64,000 nucleotides of DNA, taken from Aquimarina spinulae. Lineage in GTDB: Bacteria > Bacteroidota > Bacteroidia > Flavobacteriales > Flavobacteriaceae. A program made the position numbers and the translations under genes. The notes below the pieces were generated by a model that saw only the letters and a program-made list of their open reading frames with translations, was not told the DNA's origin and made no database searches. The stretch spans positions 310,001-374,000 of the forward strand of contig NZ_CALSBP010000003.1 of assembly GCF_943373825.1 (NCBI RefSeq), read 5' to 3'. Positions 37,233 to 47,415 of this stretch are shown here, piece by piece; positions within the stretch are counted from its first letter, which is position 1, and each line of letters opens with the position of its first letter.

Positions 37233-38642
37233 ATGAATATTTTTCATATAAGTTTTGAATGTTATCCCATTGCCAAAGTTGGAGGGCTTGCAGATGTTGT
37301 AGGTGCTTTGCCAAAATATCAAAACAAAATGGAGCTTACAACTAGTGTAATAACTCCGTTTTATGACAATCGGTTTGTCAAAGATTCGAAACAAAAAACT
37401 ATATATAAAAGCACAATACGGTTAGGAGAAATTACATATCCATATAGTATAGAAAAAATAAAATCTCCTGATATTGGGTTCCATGCATACTTGGTATACA
37501 TCAAGGATATATTAGATAGACCTAATGTGTATAATTATGAAGATGATGCAGAACGATGCATTACTTTTCAATTAGCGGTTTTGGATTGGATAACTAGTCT
37601 AGAAGAAATGCCTGATGTAGTTCACTGTCATGATCATCATACGGCATTAATTCCGTTTTTGATGACTCATGCAAACCCATATACAAATCTTCAGGAAATA
37701 CCTACGATTTTAACCATTCATAATGCACAATATCAAGGGCAGTTATCGTATGATAAATTACATTATTTACCTGCTTTCGATAGAGATAAAATAGGACTAC
37801 TAGATTGGGATAATTGTATTAACCCTCTGGCTTCGGGAATAAAATGTGCCTGGAGAGTGACTACGGTTTCCCCAAGTTATATGGAAGAACTGCAAGAAAA
37901 TGCAAATGGTCTGGAAAGGCTTTTAAGACATGAAAGAAAAAAATGTATCGGAATCCTCAATGGAATTGATACGTATACCTGGGATGCCGAGACAGACCCA
38001 ATGATAATCAGTAACTACCAAAGAGCCAATGTAGTTTCTGGCAGAAAGGAAAATAAAAAATGGCTTTGTAATCATTTTGATCTAGATATAAGCAAACCTC
38101 TTTTTGGCTTCATAGGACGATTAGTAGGAGAAAAAGGAGCAGATCTATTACCAGATATCATAAAAGAATCACTACATACTACCGATATAAATATTATGAT
38201 TTTGGGTTCAGGAAATTCTGAAACCGAAGAACAATTGCAGGTATTACAAGAAAAATTTGCTGGTAGATATAATACATATATAGGGTATGACGAAAAATTA
38301 TCTCATATCATTTATGCAGGAGTAGACTTTTTATTAATGCCATCTCGTGTAGAACCTTGTGGCCTTAATCAGATGTATGCATTACGATATGGGGCCATTC
38401 CTATAGTTAGAAAAATAGGAGGGCTTAAGGATACGGTTATAGATATAGGAGAAGAAGGTTTTGGAATATGTCATGATAATGCTTCTGTACAAGAGGTTTG
38501 CTATGCGATAAAACGTGCGGTAGTTCTATATGAGGATCAAAAAAAATATAAAGAAATACAAAAACAGATTATGAAAATCGATCATTCATGGGATCGATCT
38601 GCTCATCAATATATCGCCATATATGAATCACTAATATCATAA
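37233..38642 (+). CDS. glgA: Glycogen synthase (GT5)
   Basis: 469 aa. The ADP-glucose-binding motif is KVGGL at 15-19 in AKVGGLADVVGALP; the C-terminal GT5 donor site reads MPSRVEPCGLNQMYALRYG. Length fits the family. It elongates alpha-1,4-glucan using ADP-glucose. The stop is one base before the start of glgC, so it is the first gene of the glycogen operon (glgA-glgC-glgB-GH31). Confidence 0.95.
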   Translation: MNIFHISFECYPIAKVGGLADVVGALPKYQNKMELTTSVITPFYDNRFVKDSKQKTIYKSTIRLGEITYPYSIEKIKSPDIGFHAYLVYIKDILDRPNVYNYEDDAERCITFQLAVLDWITSLEEMPDVVHCHDHHTALIPFLMTHANPYTNLQEIPTILTIHNAQYQGQLSYDKLHYLPAFDRDKIGLLDWDNCINPLASGIKCAWRVTTVSPSYMEELQENANGLERLLRHERKKCIGILNGIDTYTWDAETDPMIISNYQRANVVSGRKENKKWLCNHFDLDISKPLFGFIGRLVGEKGADLLPDIIKESLHTTDINIMILGSGNSETEEQLQVLQEKFAGRYNTYIGYDEKLSHIIYAGVDFLLMPSRVEPCGLNQMYALRYGAIPIVRKIGGLKDTVIDIGEEGFGICHDNASVQEVCYAIKRAVVLYEDQKKYKEIQKQIMKIDHSWDRSAHQYIAIYESLIS

Positions 38643-38643
38643 A

Positions 38644-39915
38644 ATGATCAACAAAAAAATTCTTGCCATTATTTTAGGAGGCGGCCAGGGAACCCGATTA
38701 TCCCCTCTTACAGATCAACGATCTAAACCTGCAGTATCTATAGCTGGAAAGTACAGATTAGTAGATATTCCAATTTCTAATTGTATACATTGTGATATAA
38801 AAAGAATGTTTGTGCTTACCCAGTTTAACTCTGCATCCCTAAATAGGCATATTAAGAATACTTATATTTTTAGCAATTTTAGCGATGCTTTTGTTGATAT
38901 TCTTGCAGCAGAACAGACTCCGGATAATAAAACATGGTATCAAGGTACTGCGGATGCAGTACGCCAATCGATGTATCAACTATTAAATCATGAGTTCGAA
39001 TATGCATTGATCTTATCTGGTGATCAGTTATATCAAATGGATTTTAATGAGATGCTAGATGCTCATGTAGATAAAGGAGCCGACATATCAATTGCAACTA
39101 TACCTGTTAAATCGAAGGAAGCTACCCAGTTTGGAATCCTAAAAACAGATGAGAATAGTTTTATCTCTTCTTTTGTAGAAAAACCAGAGCTGAAAGAACT
39201 TTCTGGATGGGAGTCTGAAGTTAGTGATGAAATGAAAAATGAAAACAGGCACTACCTGGCATCTATGGGGATTTATATATTTAATAAACAACTCCTGGCT
39301 GATATTTTATCTAATCCTGATACTATTGACTTTGGAAAAGAAATTATTCCTCAGGCAATTTCAAAAAATAAAGTATTGGCATATCAATATGAAGGATATT
39401 GGACAGATATCGGAAACGTACCCGCTTTTTTTGAAGCAAACATTAACTTAACCGATGATATTCCTCAGTTCGATTTGTTTAACAAAGAAAATTCAGTTTT
39501 AACCAGGCCACGTATACTTCCTCCTTCAAAAATTTCGGGTACCCGATTAAACAAATCCATGATTGCCGAAGGCTGTATTATTAATGCTAAAGAAATAGAA
39601 CGCTCTGTAATTGGTATTCGCTCAAGAATTGGAAACGATACAATGATCAAAAATACCTATATGATCGGAAGTAACACGTATCAAAATATGAGTGAATTAG
39701 AAAATGATCATAACAATGGGATTCCGCCAATCGGTGTAGGGGACCGATGTATTATTACTAATACTATTATCGATAAAGATGCCAGGATAGGAAATGATGT
39801 TGTTATTAATGGAGGAACTCATCTTGAAGACACCGAGCAAGATTCATATGTAGTGAGAGAAGGTGTTGTTGTTATAAAAAAAGGGACTGTAATCCCTGAT
39901 GGATTTAAATTATAG
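38644..39915 (+). CDS. glgC: Glucose-1-phosphate adenylyltransferase
   Basis: 423 aa. N-terminal nucleotidyltransferase motif GGGQGTRLSPLT with SKPAVSIAGKYRLVD, and FVEKPE near 178; C-terminal left-handed beta-helix (INAKEIERSVIGIRSRIG). It makes ADP-glucose from ATP and glucose-1-phosphate, the committed step of glycogen synthesis, normally under allosteric control. Spacing of one base from glgA and five from glgB supports an operon. Confidence 0.96.
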   Translation: MINKKILAIILGGGQGTRLSPLTDQRSKPAVSIAGKYRLVDIPISNCIHCDIKRMFVLTQFNSASLNRHIKNTYIFSNFSDAFVDILAAEQTPDNKTWYQGTADAVRQSMYQLLNHEFEYALILSGDQLYQMDFNEMLDAHVDKGADISIATIPVKSKEATQFGILKTDENSFISSFVEKPELKELSGWESEVSDEMKNENRHYLASMGIYIFNKQLLADILSNPDTIDFGKEIIPQAISKNKVLAYQYEGYWTDIGNVPAFFEANINLTDDIPQFDLFNKENSVLTRPRILPPSKISGTRLNKSMIAEGCIINAKEIERSVIGIRSRIGNDTMIKNTYMIGSNTYQNMSELENDHNNGIPPIGVGDRCIITNTIIDKDARIGNDVVINGGTHLEDTEQDSYVVREGVVVIKKGTVIPDGFKL

Positions 39916-39920
39916 TATGT

Positions 39921-41831
39921 ATGGATAGTGTAACTCCTTGTAGTTTCTTTTCAGAATTTGATATAAACCTTTTCAAAACAGGTAAACACTACCGTTTATA
40001 TGAAAAATTTGGTTCCCATATCACTACAATTAATGGAGTAGAAGGTACTTATTTTTCTGTTTGGGCACCTTCAGCAAAATCTGTTTCTGTAATCGGAGAT
40101 TTTAATCATTGGGTAGAAGGAAAACATCCATTATATGTACGATGGGATAAGTCCGGAATATGGGAAGGCTTTATCCCGAGCATAGGAAAAGGAACTGTCT
40201 ATAAATATAAAATTCATTCTAATCATAATGATATTAAGACAGAAAAGGCAGATCCTTATGCTAGGCGGTGCGAACATCCTCCAAAAACGGCTTCTGTTGT
40301 CTGGGATGATAGCTATAAGTGGGAAGATGCAGCATGGATGAAGAAACGTAAAGAGTACAATGCTCTTGATGCTCCTTATTCTATTTATGAAGTGCATTTG
40401 GGTTCCTGGAAAAAAAAGATAGAAGAAAATCGATCTTTATCATATATAGAACTGTCTGATGAATTAGTTTCTTACGTTAAAGAAATGCAGTTTACTCATG
40501 TAGAATTGATGCCAGTGATGGAGTACCCTTATGATCCCTCATGGGGATACCAGGTTACCGGATATTTTGCACCTACATCTCGTTTTGGATACCCAGAAGA
40601 ATTTAAAGTATTAATTGATAAACTCCATCAAAATGATATTGGAATTATCTTAGACTGGGTACCATCACATTTTCCCGAGGATACTCATGGTCTTGGTTTT
40701 TTTGATGGAACATGCCTCTATGAACACCCTGATAAGAAAAAAGGGTATCATCCGGATTGGAAAAGTCTAATATTTAACTACGGAAGAAATGAGGTAAAAA
40801 GCTTTCTGATTAGTAATGCCATTTTTTGGCTGGATCAGTATCATGCTGATGGATTACGAGTAGATGCTGTGGCCTCTATGTTATTTCTTGATTATTCTCG
40901 TGAAGATGGAGAATGGGAACCCAATATATATGGCGGGAGAGAAAACCTCGAAGCTATTGCTTTCATGAAAGAATTAAATGAAGAAGTATATCATAGTTTT
41001 CCTGATGTACAAACCATTGCAGAAGAATCTACATCGTTTCCTTTGGTTTCTAAACCTACCTATCTGGGAGGGTTAAGTTTTGGGATGAAGTGGATGATGG
41101 GGTGGATGCATGATACATTACAGTATTTTGCAAAAGAACCAATTTACAGAAAACACCATCAGAATGATCTTACCTTTAGTATGACCTATGCCTTTACCGA
41201 AAATTTTATGCTTCCATTATCACATGATGAAGTTGTTCATGGTAAAAGCAGTATAATTGGAAGAATGCCAGGAGATGAATGGCAGCAGTTTGCTAACCTT
41301 AGACTGCTATATGCCTATATGTTTACACATCCGGGAGCAAATCTGCTTTTTATGGGAGCAGAACTAGGACAACGAGAAGAATGGAATTTTCAGAATAGCT
41401 TAGATTGGTATATACTTCAGTATACATATCATTCTGGAATTCAGAAAATAATAAAAGATTTAAATATATTATATAGAAAATACCCAGCATTATATCAAAA
41501 ACAGTTTAGTACTTCTGGTTTTGAGTGGATAAGCTATGATGATCATGAAAATTCTGTTATCGCCTATATGCGAAAAGGAAATGAAAAAGAAACCCCATTA
41601 ATTATTGTTTGTAATTTTACGCCAATACCAAGAACAAATTATCGCATAGGACTTCCAGATAAAGGAAAATTAATACCATTATTTAATAGTGATGCCAAAG
41701 TATATGGAGGTAGTGGTGTTTCTAATAAAAAGGAATTGATTATAGTATCAAAAAAATGGCACAATCAAAAATATTCTGTAGCGGTTGATATTCCTCCTTT
41801 AGGAGCCGTTGTATTTAAGATTAATAAGTAA
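39921..41831 (+). CDS. glgB: 1,4-alpha-glucan branching enzyme (GH13)
   Basis: 636 aa. N-terminal CBM48 (about 30-125, YFSVWAPSAKSVSVIGDFNHW), then the GH13 barrel with nucleophile Asp315 in LRVDAVASM, acid/base Glu368 in AEEST and the transition-state Asp in PLSHDEVVHG. A C-terminal beta domain closes it. It introduces alpha-1,6 branches. It lacks the longer N-terminal extension of E. coli GlgB, as is common in Bacteroidota. Confidence 0.95.
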   Translation: MDSVTPCSFFSEFDINLFKTGKHYRLYEKFGSHITTINGVEGTYFSVWAPSAKSVSVIGDFNHWVEGKHPLYVRWDKSGIWEGFIPSIGKGTVYKYKIHSNHNDIKTEKADPYARRCEHPPKTASVVWDDSYKWEDAAWMKKRKEYNALDAPYSIYEVHLGSWKKKIEENRSLSYIELSDELVSYVKEMQFTHVELMPVMEYPYDPSWGYQVTGYFAPTSRFGYPEEFKVLIDKLHQNDIGIILDWVPSHFPEDTHGLGFFDGTCLYEHPDKKKGYHPDWKSLIFNYGRNEVKSFLISNAIFWLDQYHADGLRVDAVASMLFLDYSREDGEWEPNIYGGRENLEAIAFMKELNEEVYHSFPDVQTIAEESTSFPLVSKPTYLGGLSFGMKWMMGWMHDTLQYFAKEPIYRKHHQNDLTFSMTYAFTENFMLPLSHDEVVHGKSSIIGRMPGDEWQQFANLRLLYAYMFTHPGANLLFMGAELGQREEWNFQNSLDWYILQYTYHSGIQKIIKDLNILYRKYPALYQKQFSTSGFEWISYDDHENSVIAYMRKGNEKETPLIIVCNFTPIPRTNYRIGLPDKGKLIPLFNSDAKVYGGSGVSNKKELIIVSKKWHNQKYSVAVDIPPLGAVVFKINK

Positions 41832-41897
41832 GTATATAATAATTTTATAAACAATTAGGAGTTTCCCAAATCTAACTAATCGAAAAAAGAGAACAGT

Positions 41898-44303
41898 ATG
41901 ATTATCAATACAGAACTAGAACAAAAAGGAAATTTGTTTCCTGGTAAGATCATTTCCTTTTCGCAACATGTAGATACTCTAAATTTTACCACAGAAAACG
42001 GAGTAATTCTACAGGTTACTATTCTTAGAGGAAGTGTAATTCGTTTTCGATATGCTACCGATAATAATTTTGAAAAAGACTTCTCTTATGCTATAAGTGA
42101 AACAGGAGCCAGGGGGTATAGTATGCTAAAAGTGATTGAGACTGATGCAGAATATACTATTACAACTTCAAAAATTAGTATTTGTATTACTAAAGCAAAT
42201 ATTCATGTAACTATTTATGACAATGAAAGCAACATAATCTGTAAAGATGATTGGGGTTTTCATTGGGAGCAAAGCTATGAGTATGGGGGGAATATTGTAA
42301 AAATGAGTAAATCTGCACCACAGGGTGAGTGTTACTACGGCCTTGGAGATAAACCAATGCATCTTAATCTAAAAGGAAAACGTGTAGAAAATTGGGCAAC
42401 CGATCAATATGCCTTTGGCAAAGACCAGGATCCACTATATAAGAGCGTTCCTTTTTATATCGGGATGTACGAAGAAAGAGCCTATGGGATATTTTTTGAC
42501 AATACCTTCAAAACCTTTTTTGATTTTTGTCATGAGCGACGTAATGTAACTAGCTTTTGGGCTCAGGGAGGAGAGATGAACTATTATTTCTTTTATGGCC
42601 CTAATATGCAAGATGTGGTTACACGATATACAGATCTAACCGGTAAGCCCGAGTTACCACCACTATGGGCTTTAGGATATCATCAATGTAAATGGAGTTA
42701 TTATCCAGAGAAAAAAGTAAAAGAAGTAACTCACAAGTTCAGAGAGCTTCAAATCCCTTGTGATGCCATATATCTTGATATTGATTATATGGATGGTTTC
42801 AGGTGTTTTACCTGGAATAAAGAATATTTCCCAGATCCAAAACGTATGGTTGCAGAGCTGGCAGAAGATGGGTTTAAAACAGTAGTTATCATTGATCCCG
42901 GAATTAAGATTGACGACGAATATTCTGTATATCAGGAAGCGATGAAAAATGATTATTTCTGTAAAAGAGCCGATGGTCCCTATATGCGAGGAAAAGTATG
43001 GCCCGGAGAATGTTTCTTCCCAGATTTCACTAATCCAAAAGTAAGAGAATGGTGGGCTGGATTATTTAAAGAAATAATTGATGAAATAGGAGTAAAAGGA
43101 GTGTGGAATGATATGAATGAACCTGCCGTGATGGAGGTTCCCGGAAAAACATTTCCAGATGATGTCCGCCATAGTTATGATGGTAATTATTGCAGTCATA
43201 GAAAAGCACATAATATATACGGTACTCAAATGGCTAGAGCCACTTATGAAGGAGTAAAACGATTTGCATATCCTAAGCGACCTTTTATCATCACACGATC
43301 TGCATATTCTGGAGCACAACGTTATACTTCTTCATGGACAGGGGATAATGTGGCTACCTGGGAACATCTGTGGATTGCCAATATCCAGGCACAGCGTATG
43401 AGTATGAGTGGTATGTCATTTACCGGTAGTGATATTGGGGGGTTTGCAGAGCACCCAACAGGAGAACTATATGCCCGATGGATTCAACTGGGAGTATTTC
43501 ATCCGTTCTGTCGTACACACTCCTCTGGAGATCACGGTAATCAGGAACCGTGGACTTTTGGAGAAGAAGTTGTAGATGTAACCAGGAAATATGTAGAATT
43601 GCGATATCAACTATTGCCATATTTATATACCATGTTTTGGGAATATGCAGAGGCAGGAATCCCCATGCTAAAATCTTTGGTATTGTATGACCAGGAAGAT
43701 TTGCAAACCCATTATAGGACCGATGAGTTTATATTTGGAAACCAAATTCTGGTATGCCCGATACAAGAGCCTAATGCCAAAGGTAGAAGAATGTATATCC
43801 CTAAAGGATATTGGTATAACTACTGGACCAGAACATATGTAAAAGGAGGAAAAGAACAATGGGTAGATGCTGATCTGGATAGTATTCCATTATTTATTAA
43901 AGAAGGAGCAATTATACCTAAATATCCAATACAACAGTATGTAGGAGAAAAGAAGATAGAAGAATTAAAACTAGAAGCATACTATAAACTGGGAAATAAA
44001 GAAGTTTCCAAAGTTTATGAGGATGCCCAGGACGGGTATGATTATGCCAAAGGAAGATATAGTCTTAGAAGTTTTTCCTTTACAGGGAAAGAAAATGAAG
44101 TAATTATTCAGCAGCATAAAGATGGTAGTTATATTACCGAATATGAAACGATGCAAATAGAACTGATAGGGCTTCCGTTTAAAATAAATGAAATCGAAAT
44201 TGATAATGTTGTAGTTTCATTTGAAAGTGTACGTTTTAATGCCAAAAATAATATACTAAGTGTTCCTAAAAGTTTTACAGAACTTCATATTATAGCTAAG
44301 TAA
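41898..44303 (+). CDS. GH31 alpha-glucosidase
   Basis: 801 aa. An N-terminal beta-sandwich is followed by a (beta/alpha)8 barrel with nucleophile Asp405 in WNDMNEP and acid/base Asp483 in WTGDN. No signal peptide is seen, so it is probably cytoplasmic. It hydrolyses terminal alpha-glucosidic bonds and likely releases glucose from glycogen or maltodextrin, in line with its place behind glgA-glgC-glgB (66 bp after glgB). Exact substrate preference is not visible. Confidence 0.93.
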   Translation: MIINTELEQKGNLFPGKIISFSQHVDTLNFTTENGVILQVTILRGSVIRFRYATDNNFEKDFSYAISETGARGYSMLKVIETDAEYTITTSKISICITKANIHVTIYDNESNIICKDDWGFHWEQSYEYGGNIVKMSKSAPQGECYYGLGDKPMHLNLKGKRVENWATDQYAFGKDQDPLYKSVPFYIGMYEERAYGIFFDNTFKTFFDFCHERRNVTSFWAQGGEMNYYFFYGPNMQDVVTRYTDLTGKPELPPLWALGYHQCKWSYYPEKKVKEVTHKFRELQIPCDAIYLDIDYMDGFRCFTWNKEYFPDPKRMVAELAEDGFKTVVIIDPGIKIDDEYSVYQEAMKNDYFCKRADGPYMRGKVWPGECFFPDFTNPKVREWWAGLFKEIIDEIGVKGVWNDMNEPAVMEVPGKTFPDDVRHSYDGNYCSHRKAHNIYGTQMARATYEGVKRFAYPKRPFIITRSAYSGAQRYTSSWTGDNVATWEHLWIANIQAQRMSMSGMSFTGSDIGGFAEHPTGELYARWIQLGVFHPFCRTHSSGDHGNQEPWTFGEEVVDVTRKYVELRYQLLPYLYTMFWEYAEAGIPMLKSLVLYDQEDLQTHYRTDEFIFGNQILVCPIQEPNAKGRRMYIPKGYWYNYWTRTYVKGGKEQWVDADLDSIPLFIKEGAIIPKYPIQQYVGEKKIEELKLEAYYKLGNKEVSKVYEDAQDGYDYAKGRYSLRSFSFTGKENEVIIQQHKDGSYITEYETMQIELIGLPFKINEIEIDNVVVSFESVRFNAKNNILSVPKSFTELHIIAK

Positions 44304-44430
44304 TTACCTTTTATCGAGCAATAAGGCATTATATAGATTTTTTGAAATAAATATTAGTAGTTGTTTTTTGAAGGTAGCCTGTTATTTTCGTAATTTTAAC
44401 AAAATGAAAATTCAAGATTAATATTAATAT

Positions 44431-45252
44431 ATGAACATGCGAAAATCTATAGTCCTATTAGGAACTGTTTTATTATTTATGTCCTGTGCGACAAATCCAT
44501 TTACAGGTAAACAGACATTGGCATTAGTGCCTAACTCTCAGATTTTACCAATGGCTTTTCAGCAGTATAACCAATTCTTAGGAGAGAATAAGGTTATAAA
44601 AGGGACATCTGACGCACAAATGATTACTCGAGTTGGCCAAAAAATAGCAAAAGCCTCAGAACGCTGGTTAAATGCTAATGGTTATCAAGGGTACCTTAAA
44701 GATTATAAATGGGAATACAATCTTGTAGATGATAAAACTGTGAATGCCTGGTGTATGCCAGGAGGTAAAATTGTATTTTATACTGGGATTTTACCGATTG
44801 CAAAAAACGAAACTGGTATAGCCGCAGTAATGGGGCATGAGGTTGCTCACGCATTAGCGAATCATGGTCAACAGCGAATGAGTGCTGGTCAAATCCAACA
44901 AGTAGCAGGAGCAGCAACTGCAATTGCAGTAAGTGGGAAAGATCAAAAAACACAACAAATCGTTGGTACGGCATTTGGTTTAGGAAGTCAATTCGGAGTA
45001 ATGCTGCCTTTTAGTAGAAGCCATGAAACAGAAGCAGACCGTATAGGATTACAATTAATGGCAATCGCTGGTTACAATCCTGATGAAGCTGCAGAATTGT
45101 GGAAACGTATGAAAGCAAATAGTGGCGGACAAGCCCCACCGGAGTTTATGAGTACCCATCCATCAAGTGATACGCGTATTGCTAATCTAACAGCATGGGC
45201 CCCTTCAGCAAGAGCTGAAGCCAAAAAATTTGGAGTAACCTCTTTTAAATAA
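44431..45252 (+). CDS. M48 family metallopeptidase lipoprotein
   Basis: 273 aa with a lipoprotein signal ending at FMSC. The zinc site is HEVAH (His136, Glu137, His140) followed by the third-ligand motif ETEADRIG. Gly/Ala-rich and Gln-rich segments follow. The layout resembles outer-membrane M48 proteases such as LoiP/YggG and BepA (without the TPR part). Probably acts in envelope protein quality control. A terminator follows. Confidence 0.9.
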   Translation: MNMRKSIVLLGTVLLFMSCATNPFTGKQTLALVPNSQILPMAFQQYNQFLGENKVIKGTSDAQMITRVGQKIAKASERWLNANGYQGYLKDYKWEYNLVDDKTVNAWCMPGGKIVFYTGILPIAKNETGIAAVMGHEVAHALANHGQQRMSAGQIQQVAGAATAIAVSGKDQKTQQIVGTAFGLGSQFGVMLPFSRSHETEADRIGLQLMAIAGYNPDEAAELWKRMKANSGGQAPPEFMSTHPSSDTRIANLTAWAPSARAEAKKFGVTSFK

Positions 45253-45293
45253 TTGTAAAGTTTATAATCTTAAAAAGATTATACTTACTTTAG

Positions 45294-45328
45294 AAGCTGT
45301 TCTGAGCAAATTCAGAACGGCTTTTTTT
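45294..45328 (+). terminator. Rho-independent terminator after the M48 gene
   Basis: AAGCTGTTCTGA (45294-45305) pairs with TCAGAACGGCTT (45312-45323; one G-U pair), followed by a T-run. Short loop, GC in the stem. Confidence 0.85.
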
Positions 45329-45346
45329 ATATAAATTGTTATATTA

Positions 45347-45366
45347 AATCACTACTCGAAGTGATT
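45347..45366. promoter_or_regulatory. Short inverted repeat before the UMF1 transporter gene
   Basis: AATCACT-N6-AGTGATT, 35 bases before the ATG at 45402. Seven-base arms with a six-base spacer suit a dimeric regulator or a weak hairpin. Function unproved. Confidence 0.25.
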
Positions 45367-45401
45367 ATAATCTGATGGATATATCTTAACTTTATAAGTA
45401 A

Positions 45402-46721
45402 ATGAGTAAACTACTACCAAAAGGGCATAAAAAATTATTAAATGCCTGGGCTTTCTACGATTGGGCAAATTCAGTATATAATTTAACGATTTCTTCAGCG
45501 GTTTTTCCCATTTTTTGGGGAGCACTCACTATAGTTAGAAATGATCAGGGAGAAATTGTTAATGATACAGTACGCTTCTTAGGGTACGATTTTAATAATG
45601 ATTCCTTAATAAGTTATGTCACTGCTTTAGCATTTCTAACCGTATCTATAATTAGTCCATTACTTTCGGGGATAGCAGATTATGTGGGAAATAAGAAGAA
45701 CTTCCTTAAATTCTTCTGTTATTTAGGCGCATTATCGTGTATTGGTCTTTATTGGTTTAATCTCGAGCACCTTTGGTTCGGATTGCTATGCTACTTCTTG
45801 GCTCTAATTGGTTTTTGGGCTAGTTTGGTATTTTATAACTCGTATTTACCAGATATCGCATTTCCAGAGCAACAAGACGCTATTAGTGCCAAGGGATATT
45901 CTCTTGGATATATAGGAAGTGTAATTTTATTGATAGTTAATCTTGTTATGATCTTAAAATATGAATGGTTTGGTTTTGAAAGTGAAGGTGTACCAACCAG
46001 ATTATCTTTTGTTATGGTAGGAGTTTGGTGGATCGGATTTAGCCAATACACATATTATTATCTTCCGAAAGGGAATAAGAAAGATGTACTAACCAAAGCT
46101 GTGGTTTTTAATGGTTTTAAAGAACTGAAAATGATATGGAAAGCACTTCAGAATGATATAAAACTTCGTAGATATCTAAGTGCGTTTTTTGTGTATAGTA
46201 TGGCAGTACAAACGATTATGCTTATTGCTACGTATTTTGGAATCGAAGAATTAGACTGGGGAGAACAAAACCCAACTACCGGATTAATCATAAGTATTCT
46301 GTTAATTCAGCTTGTTGCTGTACTGGGAGCATATCTTACTTCTAAAGCTTCTTCTAAATTCGGAAACATACAAACATTGATTGTAATTAACTTTATCTGG
46401 ATTGGTATTTGTGTGTATGCCTATACAATTACCACACCATATCAATTTTATGTTACCGCAGCAATTGTAGGCCTTGTTATGGGAGGTATTCAAGCATTAT
46501 CAAGATCTACATACTCAAAATTATTACCAGAAGATGCAGTTGATACGGCCTCATACTTTAGTTTTTATGATGTATCAGAAAAAATAGGTATTGTAATCGG
46601 AATGTTTTCGTATGGGATTATCGCTCAGGTAACCGGGAGTGTACGATATTCGATTCTTTTCTTAATCCTTTTCTTTGTGGTTGGTCTTGTCTTATTATTC
46701 AGAGTACCAAAAACAAAATGA
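45402..46721 (+). CDS. MFS transporter of the UMF1 type
   Basis: 439 aa, about 12 hydrophobic segments. The N-terminal AWAFYDWANSVYNLTISSAV motif is diagnostic of the UMF1 (Atg22-like) family, and the loop ADYVGNKKNFLKFF resembles the MFS signature. Atg22 relatives in fungi export amino acids from vacuoles, but the bacterial substrates are not established. Monocistronic, with a weak hairpin downstream. Confidence 0.88.
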   Translation: MSKLLPKGHKKLLNAWAFYDWANSVYNLTISSAVFPIFWGALTIVRNDQGEIVNDTVRFLGYDFNNDSLISYVTALAFLTVSIISPLLSGIADYVGNKKNFLKFFCYLGALSCIGLYWFNLEHLWFGLLCYFLALIGFWASLVFYNSYLPDIAFPEQQDAISAKGYSLGYIGSVILLIVNLVMILKYEWFGFESEGVPTRLSFVMVGVWWIGFSQYTYYYLPKGNKKDVLTKAVVFNGFKELKMIWKALQNDIKLRRYLSAFFVYSMAVQTIMLIATYFGIEELDWGEQNPTTGLIISILLIQLVAVLGAYLTSKASSKFGNIQTLIVINFIWIGICVYAYTITTPYQFYVTAAIVGLVMGGIQALSRSTYSKLLPEDAVDTASYFSFYDVSEKIGIVIGMFSYGIIAQVTGSVRYSILFLILFFVVGLVLLFRVPKTK

Positions 46722-46730
46722 TTACATATT

Positions 46731-46750
46731 AAAACCTTGTAAGGTTTTTA
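46731..46750 (+). terminator. Weak hairpin after the UMF1 gene
   Basis: AAAACCT-TGTA-AGGTTTT, seven pairs, then a short T/A run. It lies nine bases after the stop. Weak but in the right place. Confidence 0.5.
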
Positions 46751-46921
46751 TAATAATAAGAAGAAGGGTAAAGGCAAAAAAAAATCTTTTATCCATTTTT
46801 TGTGTATTTCACCTAGTTTTTAAGATTATTTAGTCTGTGATAATTAAATATCATTTTGAAATATAATAATATTGGAAACGTTATCGTTATTAGCTATTTT
46901 TATATAATAAAACTCACGACA

Positions 46922-47401
46922 ATGAAAAAACTTATGTTAGTGTTGGTAGTTGTACTACTGGCTTCCTGTAATACTACTCAACAAACCGTTATTGCAGCAA
47001 AAAAGACCTTGAAAGGGGAGTGGTCTCTTGATAAAATCTCTTATGACCGTCAGGGGATATTTGAAGTAAACCTGTATAATGATGCCTCTGCCGAATGTTT
47101 CACAGGAAGTGTCTGGAAATTTATCCCAAATAATAATACCGGAAAATATGAAGTAAATCAAAGTAGTTGTGTTTCTACAGGAGCAAGAAACTTTAGATTT
47201 ACAATTCCTAAGCCAGAGGGTAATGGAGCCTATTATTTTATGTTTAAACCCATAAACGAAAAGAAAAAAAGCACAAATAATAATGCTGGTTACAGAATGC
47301 TTTTGGATCACCTTGATGATACTACTATGACATGGAAAATGACTGTGAGCCTAGAAGGGAAACCTTTTGTAATCACCATGAATTTTAATAAATTACAATA
47401 A
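46922..47401 (+). CDS. Lipocalin-like lipoprotein
   Basis: 159 aa from ATG at 46922, chosen because it gives a lipoprotein signal (MKKLMLVLVVVLLASC); in-frame codons further upstream would bury it. The mature protein has the pattern of a lipocalin-type barrel: KGEWSLDKISYDR at the start, then alternating strands ending in VITMNFNKLQ. Such proteins in Bacteroidota are of unknown ligand. It is 14 bp before an OmpA-family gene and probably co-transcribed. Confidence 0.75.
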   Translation: MKKLMLVLVVVLLASCNTTQQTVIAAKKTLKGEWSLDKISYDRQGIFEVNLYNDASAECFTGSVWKFIPNNNTGKYEVNQSSCVSTGARNFRFTIPKPEGNGAYYFMFKPINEKKKSTNNNAGYRMLLDHLDDTTMTWKMTVSLEGKPFVITMNFNKLQ

Positions 47402-47415
47402 ACTCAAATCGATAA

